Of a stretch of DNA of 64,000 bases, positions 1-13,300 are shown in pieces. The notes beneath the pieces are model-generated. The model made no database searches. It saw only the letters and a program-made list of their open reading frames with translations, and had not been told where the DNA came from. Every line of letters starts with the position of its first letter. Position 1 is the first letter of the stretch. A program made the translations under genes and the position numbers. Source of the DNA: Calliopsis andreniformis (taxonomy: Eukaryota > Arthropoda > Insecta > Hymenoptera > Andrenidae); the NCBI RefSeq assembly GCF_051401765.1, contig NW_027480492.1, positions 1,612,001 through 1,676,000 of the forward strand. The letters run 5' to 3'.

Positions 1-291
1 GATTGAGTATTGAGTATTGAAAACTGTGAATTGAAGATATTCTATTGAGGATTGAGGATTGACAACTGATTGTTGAGGACTCAGGGCTGAAGATTGAGGA
101 TTCAGGACTGAGGATTGAGGGTTGTGGATTGAGGAAGAGGACTGAGGGCTGAGTATTGATGTTTGAAGTCTGAGGATTGAGGGTTGAGGATTGAGAATTG
201 AGGATTGAGGATTGAGGATTGAAGATTGAGGATTCGGTATTGAGGATTGAAGAATGAGGATTGAGGATTGAGGACTGAGGATTGAGGATTG
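1..291 (+). repeat. Region-II-type segment at left edge (end of block e and its downstream spacer)
   Basis: The window opens at heptamer 9 of a type-e block A, which ends at 105. Bases 1 to about 291 match the stretch starting at 22735 with very few differences, including the diagnostic gaagag hexamer near 134 and the gtctgag heptamer after it. At about 291 the match stops and region-I-type heptamers begin. Region-II-type sequence therefore lies on both sides of region I. Confidence 0.8.
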
Positions 292-356
292 AATATGAAG
301 TATTGATGATTGAAGATTGAGAATTGAGGATTGATGATTGAAGATTGAGGACTGAG

Positions 357-517
357 TGTTGAGGGTTGAGTGATGAGAATTGATGTTTGTGGATTGAGAT
401 CTGATGATTGAAGAATGGGGATTGAGTATTGAAAGCTGTGAACTGAGGATATTCTATTGAGGATTGAGGATTGAAAATTGATTGTTGACGACTGAGGGCT
501 GAAGGTTGAGGATTCAG
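357..517 (+). repeat. Block A type t (23-heptamer conserved block)
   Basis: Exactly 161 bp, or 23 heptamers in register. Heptamer 1 is tgttgag, heptamer 5 gtttgtg, heptamer 14 gatattc, heptamer 17 gattgac or a close variant, and heptamer 23 gattcag. Type t has gatgattgaagaatgggg in its middle. Other copies start at 1413 (with a 3-bp T-run insertion) and 11001. Confidence 0.85.
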
Positions 518-3317
518 GATTGAGGACTCGGTATTGATGTTTCAGGACTGAGGATTGAGTGTTGAGAATTGAGGATTAAAGATTGAGGATTGAGGATTGA
601 GGATTGAGGATTGAGGATTGAGGATTGAAGATTGAATATTGATGATTGAAGATTGAGGATTGAGGATTGAGGGTTGTGGATTGCGGACGAGGGCTGAGGG
701 TTGAGTATTGATGTTTGAGGTCTGAGGATTGAGGATTGAGGAATGAGAATTGAGGTTTCAGGACTGAGGACTGAGGATTGAGGATTGGGTGTTGAGGCTT
801 GAAGAATGAGGATAGAGGTTTGGGGATTGAAGATTGAGGTCTGAAGATTGAGCATTGAGGATTGAAGATTGAGGATTGAGGATTGAGGATTGACGATTGA
901 GGATTGAGGATTGAGGATTGAAGATTGAGTATTGAGGATTGAAGATTGAGGTCTGAGGACTGAGGACTGAGGATTGAGGATTGAGAATTGAGGATTGAGG
1001 ATTGAGGATTGAAGATTGAGGATTGGGTGTTGAGGATTGAAGAATGAGGATTGAGGATTGAGGATTGAAGATTGAGTGTTGAAGATTGAGTATTGAGGAT
1101 TGAAGATTGAGGATTGAGGTTTGAGGATTGAGGATTGAGTATTGAGGATTGAAGATTGAAGATTGAGTATTGAGGATTGAAGACTGAGGATTGGGGATTG
1201 AGGATTGAGGATTAAGGATTGAAGATTGAGGATTGAGGATTGAAGATTGAGGATTGGGATTTGAGGATTGACGATTGAGGATTGAGTATTGAGGATTTAG
1301 AATTGAGGATTGAGGATTGAAGATTGAGTATTGAGGATTGAAGATTGAGGATTTAGGATTGAGGATTGAAGATTGAGGATTTAGGATTGAGGATTGAAGA
1401 TTGAGGACTGAGTGGTGAGGGTTGGGTGATGAGAATTGATGTTTTTTGTGGATTGAGATTTGATGATTGAAGAATGGGGATTGAGTATTGAAAGCTGTGA
1501 ATTGAGGATATTCTATTGAGGATTCAGGATTGACAATTGATTGTTGAGGACTGAGGGCTGAAGGTTGAGGATTCAGGATTGAGGATTCGGTATTGATGTT
1601 TCAGGACTGAGGATTGAGGGTTGAGGATTGAGGATTGAGGATTGAGGATATGGGATTGAGGATTGAGGATTGAGGATTGAGGATTGAGGATTGAGGATTG
1701 AGGATTGAGGATTGAGTATTGAAGGTTGAGTATTGAGGATTGAAGTTTGAGGATTGAGGATTGAGGATTGAGGATTGAGAATTGAGGATTGAGGATTGAG
1801 GATTGAAGATTGAGGACTGGGTTTCGAGGAGTGACGAATTAGGATTGAGGATTGAGGATTGAGGATTGAGGATTGCGGATTGAGTATTGAGGATAGAAGA
1901 TTGAAGATTGAGGATTGAGGATTGAGGGTTGTGGACTGCGGACGAGGACTGAGGGTTGGGTATTGATGCTTGAGGTCTGAGGATTGAGGATTGAGGATTG
2001 CGAATTGAGGATTGAGGATTGAAGATTGAGGATTTGGTATTGAGAATTGAAGAATGAGGATTGAGGATTGAGGATTGGGGACGGAGTGTTGAGGGTTGAG
2101 TGGTGAGCATTGGTGTTTGTGGATAGAGATTTGAAGATTGCAGATTGAGTATTGAGTATTGAAAACTGTGAATTGATGATGTTGTATTGAGGATTGAGGA
2201 TTGACAACTGATTGTTGAGGACTGAGGGCTGAAGGTTGAGGATTCAGGATTGACGATTGAGGATTGAAGATTGAGGATTGCGGACTGAGGATTGAAGATT
2301 GAGGATTGAGGATTGAGGATTGAGGATTGAAGATTGCGGACTGAGTGTTGAGGGTTGAGTGATGAGAATTGATGTTTGTGGATTGAGATTTGAAGATTGA
2401 AGAATGGGGATTGAGTATTGGAAACTGTGAATTGAGGATATTGTATTGAGGATTGAGGATTGACAATTGATTGTTGAGGTCTGAGGACTGAAGTTTGCGG
2501 ATTGAGGATTGAGGATTGAAGATTGAGGCTCCGGTATTGGGGTTTGAGGATTGAGGATTGAGGATTGAGGATTGAGGATTTAGGATTGAAGATTCAGTAT
2601 TGAGGATTGAAGATAGAGAATTGAGGATTGAGGATTGAACATTGAGGACTGAGTGTTGAGGGTTGAGTGATGATAATTGATGTCTGTGGATAGAGGTTTG
2701 AAGATTGCAGATTGAGTATTGAGTATTGAAAGCTGTGAATTGAGGATATTCTATTGAGGACTGAGGATTGACAACTGATTGTTGAGGACTGAGGGCTGAA
2801 GATTGAGGATTCAGGACTGAGGACTCAGAATTGAGGTTTGAGGACTGAGGATTGAGGATTAAAGATTGAGTATTGAGGATTGAAGATTGAGGATTGAGGA
2901 TTGAGAATCGAGAATCGAGGATTGAGGATTAAGGATTGAGGATTGAGGATTGAGGATTGAAGATTGAGGATTGGGTATTGAGGATTGAACATTCAGGATT
3001 GAGGACTGAGGATAGAGGATTGAGGATTGAGGATTGAGGATTGAATATTGATGATTGAAGATTGAGGATTGAGGATTGAGGGTTGTGGATTGCGGACGAG
3101 GACTGAGGGTTGAGTATTAATGCTTGAGGTCTGAGGATTGAGGATTCAGTGTTGAGAATTGAGGATTGAGGATTGAGGATTGAAGATTGAGAATTGGGTA
3201 TTGGGGATTGAAGATTGAGGATTGAGGATTGAAGATTGAGTATTGAGGATTGAAGATTGAGGATTGAGGATTGAGGATTGATGATTGAGGATTGAAGATT
3301 GAGGATTGGGGACTGAG

Positions 3318-3478
3318 TGTCGAGCTTTGAGAGATGAGAATTGATGTTTGTGGATCCAGATTTGAAGATTGAAGATTGGGGATTGAGTATCGAAAACTGT
3401 GAATTGGGTATATTCTATTGAGGATTGAGGACTGACAATTGATTGTTGAGGTCTGAGGGCTGAAGATTGAGGATTCAG
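3318..3478 (+). repeat. Block A type p (carries GGATCC)
   Basis: The first heptamer is tgtcgag, followed by ctttgag. GGATCC lies 34 bp into the block (3352-3357). Copies start at 3318, 6122, 7247, 10051 and 14208; the block at 13614 is a close relative without the site. The type is confined to region I. Confidence 0.85.
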
Positions 3479-4681
3479 GATTGAGGATTCAGGATTGATG
3501 TTTGAGGACTGAGGATTGAGGATTGAGGATTGAGGATTGAGTATTGAGGATTGAAGATTGAGGATTGGGTATTGAGGATTGAACATTCAGGATTGAGGAT
3601 TGAGGATAGGGGATTGAGGATTGAGGATTGAATATTGAATATTGATGATTGAAGATTGAGGATTGAGGATTGAGGGTTGTGGATTGCGGACGAGGACTGA
3701 GGGTTGAGTATTGATGTCTGAGGTCTGAGGATTCAGGATTGAGGATTGAGAATTGAGGATTGAGGATTGAGGATTGAAGATTGAGGATTGGGTGTTGAGG
3801 ATTGAAGAATGAGGATAGAGGTTTGGGGATTGAAGATTGAGGTCTGAAGATTGAGTATTGAGGATTGAAGATTGAGGATTGAGGATTGAGGGTTGACGAT
3901 TGAGGATTGAGGATTGAGGATTGAAGATTGAGTATTGAGGATTGAAGATTGAGGTCTGAGGATTGAGGACTGAGGATTGAGAATTGAGGATTGAGGATTG
4001 AGGATTGAAGAATGAGGATTGGGTGTTGAGGATTGAAGAATGAGGATTGAGGATTGAGGATTGAAGATTGAGTGTTGAAGATTGAGTATTGAGGATTGAA
4101 GATTGAGGATTGAGGTTTGAGGATTGAGGATTGAGTATTGAGGATTGAAGATTGAAGATTGAGTATTGAGGATTGAAGACTGAGGATAGGGGACTGAGGA
4201 TTGAGGATTAAGGATTGAAGATTGAGGATTGAGGATTGAAGATTGAGGATTGGGAATTGAGGATTGACGATTGAGGATTGAGTATTGAGGATTTAGAATT
4301 GAGGATTGAGGATTGAAGATTGAGTATTGAGGATTGAAGAATGAGGATTGAGGATTGAGGATTGAAGATTGAGTGTTGAAGATTGAGTATTGAGGATTGA
4401 AGATTGAGGATTGAGGTTTGAGGATTGAGGATTGAGTATTGAGGATTGAAGATTGAGGATTGAGGATTAAGGATTGAAGATTGAGGATTGAGGATTGAAG
4501 ATTGAGGATTGGGAATTGAGGATTGACGATTGAGGATTGAGTATTGAGGATTTAGAACTGAGGATTGACGATTGAGGATTGAGTGTTGAGGATTGAGAAT
4601 TGAGGATTCAGGATTGAAGATTGAGTATTGAGGATTCAAGATTGAGGATTGAGGATTGAGGATTAAAGATTGTGGACTGAG

Positions 4682-4842
4682 TGTTGAGGGTTGAGTGATG
4701 AGAATTGATGTTTGTGGATTGAGATTTGAAGATTGAAGAATGGGGATTGAGTATTGGAAACTGTGAATTGAGGATATTGTATTGAGGATTGAGGATTGAC
4801 AATTGATTGTTGAGGTCTGAGGACTGAAGTTTGCGGATTGAG
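4682..4842 (+). repeat. Block A type q
   Basis: It ends with gtttgcg gattgag instead of gattgag gattcag, and has tattgga in place of tattgaa at heptamer 11. Copies start at 2346, 4682 and 8611. It resembles type k of region III in its gaagaatgggg segment. Confidence 0.82.
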
Positions 4843-5135
4843 GATTGAGGATTGAAGATTGAGTCTCCGGTATTGAGGTTTGAGGATTGAGGATTGAGGA
4901 TTGAGGATTGAGGATTGAGGATTGAGGATTGAAGGTTGAATATTGATGATTGAAGATTGCGGATTGAGGATTAAGGGTTGTGGATTGAGGACGAGGACAG
5001 AGGGTTGGGTATTGATGCTTGAGGTCTGAGGATTGAGGATTGAGGATTGCGAATTGAGGATTGAGGATTGAAGATTGAGGATTTGGTATTGAGGATTGAA
5101 GAATGAGGATTGAGGATTGAGGATTGGGGACGGAG

Positions 5136-5296
5136 TGTTGAGGGTTGAGTGATGAGCATTGGTGTTTGTGGATAGAGATTTGAAGAATGCAGATTGAGTA
5201 TTGAGTATTGAAAACTGTGAATTGATGATGTTGTATTGAGGATTGAGGATTGACAACTGATTATTGAGGACTGAGGGCTGAAGATTGAGGATTCAG
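5136..5296 (+). repeat. Block A type r
   Basis: It is preceded by ggggacggag and has gcattgg at heptamers 3-4 where other types have gaattga. Copies start at 2087, 5136, 9065 and 12258, all in region I. The preceding ggacggag is shared with type g of region II, which suggests the two types are related. Confidence 0.82.
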
Positions 5297-5457
5297 GTTT
5301 GAGGATTGAGGATTGAAGATTGAGGATTGCGGACTGAGGATTGAAGATTGAGGATTGAGGATTGAGGATTGAGGATTGAGGATTTAGGATTGAAGATTCA
5401 GTATTGAGGATTGAAGATAGAGAATTGAGGATTGAGGATTGAACATTGAGGACTGAG

Positions 5458-5618
5458 TGTTGAGGGTAGAGTGATGAGAATTGATGTCTGTGGATAGAGG
5501 TTTGAAGATTGCAGATTGAGTATTGAGTATTGAAAGCTGTGAATTGAGGATATTCTATTGAGGACTGAGGATTGACAACTGATTGTTGAGGACTGAGGGC
5601 TGAAGGTTGAGGATTCAG
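5458..5618 (+). repeat. Block A type s
   Basis: It has gtctgtg at heptamer 5 where most types have gtttgtg, and is preceded by gaacattgaggactgag (gtacattg before the copy at 12580). Copies start at 2654, 5458, 9387 and 12580. It follows type r at a spacing of 322 bp in three of its four copies and after a q block in the other (2346 to 2654). Confidence 0.82.
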
Positions 5619-5944
5619 GACTGAGGACTCAGAATTAAGGTTTGAGGACTGAGGATTGAGGATTAAAAATTGAGTATTGAGGATTGAAGGTTGAGGATTG
5701 AGGATTGAGGATCGAGGATCGAGGATTGAGGATTAAGGATTGAGGATTGAGGATTGAGGATTGAAGATTGAGGATTGGGTATTGAGGATTGAACATTCAG
5801 GATTGAGGACTGAGGATAGAGGATTGAGGATTGAGGATTGAGGATTGAATATTGATGATTGAAGATTGAGGATTGAGGATTGAGGGTTGTGGATTGCGGA
5901 CGAGGACTGAGGGTTGAGTATTAATGCTTGAGGTCTGAGGATTG

Positions 5945-7069
5945 AGGATTCAGTGTTGAGAATTGAGGATTGAGGATTGAGGATTGAAGATTGAGAATTG
6001 GGTATTGGGGATTGAAGATTGAGGATTGAGGATTGAAGATTGAGTATTGAGGATTGAAGATTGAGGATTGAGGATTGAGGATTGATGATTGAGGATTGAA
6101 GATTGAGGATTGGGGACTGAGTGTCGAGCTTTGAGAGATGAGAATTGATGTTTGTGGATCCAGATTTGAAGATTGAAGATTGGGGATTGAGTATCGAAAA
6201 CTGTGAATTGGGTATATTCTATTGAGGATTGAGGACTGACAATTGATTGTTGAGGTCTGAGGGCTGAAGATTGAGGATTCAGGATTGAGGATTCAGGATT
6301 GATGTTTGAGGACTGAGGATTGAGGATTGAGGATTGAGGATTGAGTATTGAGGATTGAAGATTGAGGATTGGGTATTGAGGATTGAACATTCAGGATTGA
6401 GGATTGAGGATAGGGGATTGAGGATTGAGGATTGAATATTGAATATTGATGATTGAAGATTGAGGATTGAGGATTGAGGGTTGTGGATTGCGGACGAGGA
6501 CTGAGGGTTGAGTATTGATGTTTGAGGTCTGAGGATTCAGGATTGAGGATTGAGAATTGAGGATTGAGGATTGAGGATTGAAGATTGAGGATTGGGTGTT
6601 GAGGATTGAAGAATGAGGATAGAGGTTTGGGGATTGAAGATTGAGGTCTGAAGATTGAGTATTGAGGATTGAAGATTGAGGATTGAGGATTGAGGGTTGA
6701 CGATTGAGGATTGAGGATTGAGGATTGAAGATTGAGTATTGAGGATTGAAGATTGAGGTCTGAGGATTGAGGACTGAGGATTGAGAATTGAGGATTGAGG
6801 ATTGAGGATTGAAGATTGAGGATTGAGGATTGAGGATCGAGAATCGAGGATTGAGGATTAAGGATTGAGGATTGAGGATTGAGGATTGAAGATTGAGGAT
6901 TGGGTATTGAGGATTGAACATTCAGGATTGAGGACTGAGGATAGAGGATTGAGGATTGAGGATTGAGGATTGAATATTGATGATTGAAGATTGAGGATTG
7001 AGGATTGAGGGTTGTGGATTGCGGACGAGGACTGAGGGTTGAGTATTAATGCTTGAGGTCTGAGGATTG
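5945..7069 (+). repeat. 1125-bp tandem duplication around block p
   Basis: The type-p block and its flanks at about 5945-6390 recur at about 7070-7515, an offset of 1125 bp (blocks 6122 and 7247, BamHI sites 6156 and 7281). This duplication lies within the 3929-bp HOR, whose other spacing is 2804 bp (2804 + 1125 = 3929). Confidence 0.8.
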
Positions 7070-7246
7070 AGGATTCAGTGTTGAGAATTGAGGATTGAGG
7101 ATTGAGGATTGAAGATTGAGAATTGGGTATTGGGGATTGAAGATTCAGGATTGAGGATTGAAGATTGAGTATTGAGGATTGAAGATTGAGGATTGAGGAT
7201 TGAGGATTGATGATTGAGGATTGAAGATTGAGGATTGGGGACTGAG

Positions 7247-10200
7247 TGTCGAGCTTTGAGAGATGAGAATTGATGTTTGTGGATCCAGATTTGAAGATTG
7301 AAGATTGGGGATTGAGTATCGAAAACTGTGAATTGGGTATATTCTATTGAGGATTGAGGACTGACAATTGATTGTTGAGGTCTGAGGGCTGAAGATTGAG
7401 GATTCAGGATTGAGGATTCAGGATTGATGTTTGAGGACTGAGGATTGAGGATTGAGGATTGAGGATTGAGTATTGAGGATTGAAGATTGAGGATTGGGTA
7501 TTGAGGATTGAACATTCAGGATTGAGGATTGAGGATAGGGGATTGAGGATTGAGGATTGAATATTGAATATTGATGATTGAAGATTGAGGATTGAGGATT
7601 GAGGGTTGTGGATTGCGGACGAGGACTGAGGGTTGAGTATTGATGTTTGAGGTCTGAGGATTCAGGATTGAGGATTGAGAATTGAGGATTGAGGATTGAG
7701 GATTGAAGATTGAGGATTGGGTGTTGAGGATTGAAGAATGAGGATAGAGGTTTGGGGATTGAAGATTGAGGTCTGAAGATTGAGTATTGAGGATTGAAGA
7801 TTGAGGATTGAGGATTGAGGATTGACGATTGAGGATTGAGGATTGAGGATTGAAGATTGAGTATTGAGGATTGAAGATTGAGGTCTGAGGATTGAGGACT
7901 GAGGATTGAGAATTGAGGATTGAGGATTGAGGATTGAAGAATGAGGATTGGGTGTTGAGGATTGAAGAATGAGGATTGAGGATTGAGGATTGAAGATTGA
8001 GTGTTGAAGATTGAGTATTGAGGATTGAAGATTGAGGATTGAGGTTTGAGGATTGAGGATTGAGTATTGAGGATTGAAGATTGAAGATTGAGTATTGAGG
8101 ATTGAAGACTGAGGATAGGGGACTGAGGATTGAGGATTAAGGATTGAAGATTGAGGATTGAGGATTGAAGATTGAGGATTGGGAATTGAGGATTGACGAT
8201 TGAGGATTGAGTATTGAGGATTTAGAATTGAGGATTGAGGATTGAAGATTGAGTATTGAGGATTGAAGAATGAGGATTGAGGATTGAGGATTGAAGATTG
8301 AGTGTTGAAGATTGAGTATTGAGGATTGAAGATTGAGGATTGAGGTTTGAGGATTGAGGATTGAGTATTGAGGATTGAAGATTGAGGATTGAGGATTAAG
8401 GATTGAAGATTGAGGATTGAGGATTGAAGATTGAGGATTGGGAATTGAGGATTGACGATTGAGGATTGAGTATTGAGGATTTAGAACTGAGGATTGACGA
8501 TTGAGGATTGAGTGTTGAGGATTGAGAATTGAGGATTCAGGATTGAAGATTGAGTATTGAGGATTCAAGATTGAGGATTGAGGATTGAGGATTAAAGATT
8601 GTGGACTGAGTGTTGAGGGTTGAGTGATGAGAATTGATGTTTGTGGATTGAGATTTGAAGATTGAAGAATGGGGATTGAGTATTGGAAACTGTGAATTGA
8701 GGATATTGTATTGAGGATTGAGGATTGACAATTGATTGTTGAGGTCTGAGGACTGAAGTTTGCGGATTGAGGATTGAGGATTGAAGATTGAGTCTCCGGT
8801 ATTGAGGTTTGAGGATTGAGGATTGAGGATTGAGGATTGAGGATTGAGGATTGAGGATTGAAGGTTGAATATTGATGATTGAAGATTGCGGATTGAGGAT
8901 TAAGGGTTGTGGATTGAGGACGAGGACAGAGGGTTGGGTATTGATGCTTGAGGTCTGAGGATTGAGGATTGAGGATTGCGAATTGAGGATTGAGGATTGA
9001 AGATTGAGGATTTGGTATTGAGGATTGAAGAATGAGGATTGAGGATTGAGGATTGGGGACGGAGTGTTGAGGGTTGAGTGATGAGCATTGGTGTTTGTGG
9101 ATAGAGATTTGAAGATTGCAGATTGAGTATTGAGTATTGAAAACTGTGAATTGATGATGTTGTATTGAGGATTGAGGATTGACAACTGATTATTGAGGAC
9201 TGAGGGCTGAAGATTGAGGATTCAGGTTTGAGGATTGAGGATTGAAGATTGAGGATTGCGGACTGAGGATTGAAGATTGAGGATTGAGGATTGAGGATTG
9301 AGGATTGAGGATTTAGGATTGAAGATTCAGTATTGAGGATTGAAGATAGAGAATTGAGGATTGAGGATTGAACATTGAGGACTGAGTGTTGAGGGTAGAG
9401 TGATGAGAATTGATGTCTGTGGATAGAGGTTTGAAGATTGCAGATTGAGTATTGAGTATTGAAAGCTGTGAATTGAGGATATTCTATTGAGGACTGAGGA
9501 TTGACAACTGATTGTTGAGGACTGAGGGCTGAAGGTTGAGGATTCAGGACTGAGGACTCAGAATTAAGGTTTGAGGACTGAGGATTGAGGATTAAAGATT
9601 GAGTATTGAGGATTGAAGGTTGAGGATTGAGGATTGAGGATCGAGGATCGAGGATTGAGGATTAAGGATTGAGGATTGAGGATTGAGGATTGAAGATTGA
9701 GGATTGGGTATTGAGGATTGAACATTCAGGATTGAGGACTGAGGATAGAGGATTGAGGATTGAGGATTGAGGATTGAATATTGATGATTGAAGATTGAGG
9801 ATTGAGGATTGAGGGTTGTGGATTGCGGACGAGGACTGAGGGTTGAGTATTAATGCTTGAGGTCTGAGGATTGAGGATTCAGTGTTGAGAATTGAGGATT
9901 GAGGATTGAGGATTGAAGATTGAGGATTGGGTATTGGGGATTGAAGATTGAGGATTGAGGATTGAAGATTGAGTATTGAGGATTGAAGATTGAGGATTGA
10001 GGATTGAGGATTGATGATTGAGGATTGAAGATTGAGGATTGGGGACTGAGTGTCGAGCTTTGAGTGATGAGAATTGATGTTTGTGGATCCAGATTTGAAG
10101 ATTGACGATTGGGGATTGAGTATCGAAAACTGTGAATTGGGTATATTCTATTGAGGATTGAGGACTGACAATTGATTGTTGAGGTCTGAGGGCTGTAGAT

Positions 10201-10360
10201 TGAGGATTCAGGATTGAGGATTCAGGATTGAGGTTTGAGGACTGAGGATTGAGGATTGAGGATTGAGGATTGAGTATTGAGGATTGAAGATTGAGGATTG
10301 GGTATTGAGGATTGAACATTCAGGATTGAGGATTGAGGATAGAGGATTGAGGATTGAGGA
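7247..10360 (+). repeat. 3929-bp higher-order repeat, copy 2 (incomplete on the right)
   Basis: This copy is collinear with copy 1 at a constant offset of 3929 bp through the type-p block at 10051-10211 and the gaacattca landmark near 10314. To the right of about 10360 the spacer is rearranged and then leads to a type-t block at 11001 instead of a second p block. The differences I noticed from copy 1 are scattered single bases. Confidence 0.85.
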
Positions 10361-13300
10361 TTGATGATTGAGGATTGAAGATTGAGTATTGAGGATTGAA
10401 GATTGAGGTCTGAGGATTGAGGACTGAGGATTGAATATTGAATATTGATGATTGAAGATTGAGGATTGAGGATTGAGGATTGAGGGTTGTGGATTGCGGA
10501 CGAGGACTGAGGGTTGAGTATTGATGTTTGAGGTCTGAGGATTCAGGATTGAGGATTGAGAATTGAGGATTGAGGATTGAGGATTGAAGATTGAGGATTG
10601 GGTGTTGAGGATTGAAGAATGAGGATAGAGGATTGAGGATTGAAGATTGAGGGTTGAAGATTGAGTATTGAGGATTGAAGGTTGAGGATTGAGGATTCAG
10701 GATTGAGGATTGAGGATTGAAGATTGAGGATTTGGAATTGAGGATTGACGGTTGAGGATTGAGGATTGAGGATTGAATATTGAGGATTGGGTATTGAGTA
10801 TTGAACATTCAGGATTGAGTATTGAGGATAGAGGATTGAGGATTGAGGATTGAAGATTGAATATTGATGACTGAAGATTGAGGATTGAGGATTGAGTGTT
10901 GTGGATTGCGAACGAGGACTGAGGGTTGAGTATTGATGTTTGAGGTCTGAGTATTGAGGATTGATGATTGAGAATTGAGGATTGAAGATTGAGGACTGAG
11001 TGTTGAGGGTTGAGTGATGAGAATTGATGTTTGTGGATTGAGATCTGATGATTGAAGAATGGGGATTGAGTATTGAAAGCTGTGAACTGAGGATATTCTA
11101 TTGAGGATTGAGGATTGAAAATTGATTGTTGAGGACTGAGGGCTGAAGGTTGAGGATTCAGGATTTAGGACTCGGTATTGATGTTTCAGGACTGAGGATT
11201 GAGGGTTGAGTATTGAGGATTGAAGATTGAGGATTGAGGATTGAGGATTGAGGATTGAGTATTGAGGATTGAAGATTGAATATTGATGATTGAAGATTGA
11301 GGATTGAGGATTGAGGGTTGTGGATTGCGGACGGGGGCTGAGGGTTCAGTATTGATGTTTGAGGTCTGAGGATTGAGGATTGAGGAATGAGAATTGAGGA
11401 TTCAGGACTGAGGACTGAGGATTGAGGATTGAGTATTGAGTATTGAGGATTGAAGATTGAGGATTGGGTATTGAGGATTGAACATTCGGGATTGAGGATT
11501 GAGGATAGAGGATTGAGGATTGAGGATTGAAGATTGAATATTTATGATTGAAGATTGAGGATTAAGGATTGAGGGTTGTGGATTGCGGACGAGGACTGAG
11601 GGTTGTGTATTGATTTTTGAGGTCTGAGGATTGAGGATTGAGTATTGAGAATTGAGGATTGAGGATTGAGGATTGAAGATTGACGATTGGGTGTTGAGGA
11701 TTGAAGAATGAGGATAGAGGTTTGGGGATTGAAGATTGAGGTCTGAAGATTGAGTATTGAGGATTGAAGATTGAGGATTGAGGATTGAGGATTGACGATT
11801 GAGGATTGATGATTGAGGATTGAAGATTGAGTATTGAGGATTGAAGATTGAGGTCTGAGGATTGAGGACTGAGGATTGAGAATTGAGGATTGAGGATTGA
11901 GGATTGAAGATTGAGGATTGGGTGTTGAGGATTGAAGAATGAGGATTGAGGATTGAGGATTGAAGATTGAGTGTTGAAGATTGAGTATTGAGGATTGAAG
12001 ATTGAGGATTGAGGTTTGAGTATTGAGGATTGAGTATTGAGGATTGAAGATTGAAGGTTGAATATTGATGATTGAAGATTGCGGATTGAGGATTAATGGT
12101 TGTGGATTGAGGACGAGGACAGAGGGTTGGGTATTGATGCTTGAGGTCTGAGGATTGAGGATTGAGGATTGCGAATTGAGGATTGAGGATTGAAGATTGA
12201 GGATTTGGTATTGAGAATTGAAGAATGAGGATTGAAGATTGAGGATTGGGGACGGAGTGTTGAGGGTTGAGTGGTGAGCATTGGTGCTTGTGGATAGAGA
12301 TTTGAAGATTGCAGATTGAGTATTGAGTATTGAAAACAGTGAATTGATGATGTTGTATTGAGGATTGAGGATTGACAACTGATTGTTGAGGACTGAGGGC
12401 TGAAGGTTGAGGATTCAGGATTGAGGATTGAGGATTGAAGATTGAGGATTGCGGACTGAGAATTGAAGATTGAGGATTGAGGATTGAGGATTGAGGATTG
12501 AGGATTTAGGATTGAAGATTCAGTATTGAGGATTGAAGATAGAGAATTGAGGATTGAGGATTGTACATTGAGGACTGAGTGTTGAGGGTTGAGTGATGAG
12601 AATTGATGTCTGTGGATACAGGTTTGAAGATTGCAGATTGAGTATTGAGTATTGAAAGCTGTATATTGTGGATATTCTATTGAGGACTGAGGATTGACAA
12701 CCGATTGTTGAGTACTGAGGGCTGAAGGTTGACGATTCAGGACTGAGGACTCAGAATTCAGGTTTGAGGACTGAGGATTGAGGATTAAAGATTGAGTATT
12801 GAGGATTGAAGATTGAGGATTGAGGATTGAGGATCGAGGATTGAGGATTGAGGATGAGGGTTGAGGGTTGAGGATTGAGGTTTGAGGACTGAGGACTGAG
12901 GATTGAGGATTGAGGATTTTGGATTGAGGATTGCGTATTGAGGATTGAGTGTTGAGGATTGAAGATTGAGGATTTGGTATTGAGGATTGAAGAATGAGGT
13001 TTGAGGATTGAGGATTGAGGATTGAGGATTGAGGATTGAGGATTGAGGTTTGAGGATTGAAGATTGTCGATTGGGTATTGAGGATTGAACATTCAGGATT
13101 GAGGATTGAGGATAGAGGATTGAGGATTGAGGATTGAAGATTGAATATTGATGATTGAAGGTTGAGGATTGAGGATTGAGGGTTGTGGATTGCGGACGAG
13201 GACTGAGGGTTGAGTATTGATGCTTGAGGTCCGAGGATTGAGGATTGAGTGTTGAGAATTGAGGATTGAGGATTGAGGATTGAAGATTGAGGATTGGGTA

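Larger units (their letters stand above)
3318..7246 (+). repeat. 3929-bp higher-order repeat, copy 1
   Basis: The order is p (3318), q (4682), r (5136), s (5458), p (6122). Each block recurs exactly 3929 bp later (7247, 8611, 9065, 9387, 10051), so the two copies show no net insertion or deletion over this stretch. Landmarks such as the GGATCC site at 3352 and 7281 share the offset. Similarity at this offset extends left to about 2890. The period is not a multiple of 7, so each unit contains register slips. Confidence 0.9.

Noticed and set aside
1573..2466. Repetitive - strand open frames as genes for a low-complexity ILNPQSS-rich protein family
   Set aside because: Overlapping frames in the same region (1573-2466, 1601-2110 and 1839-2207) all give the same heptapeptide, which follows from a 7-bp period. 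Frame ends depend on chance gattcag and gattaag heptamers, not on unit boundaries, and no non-repeat domain is present.
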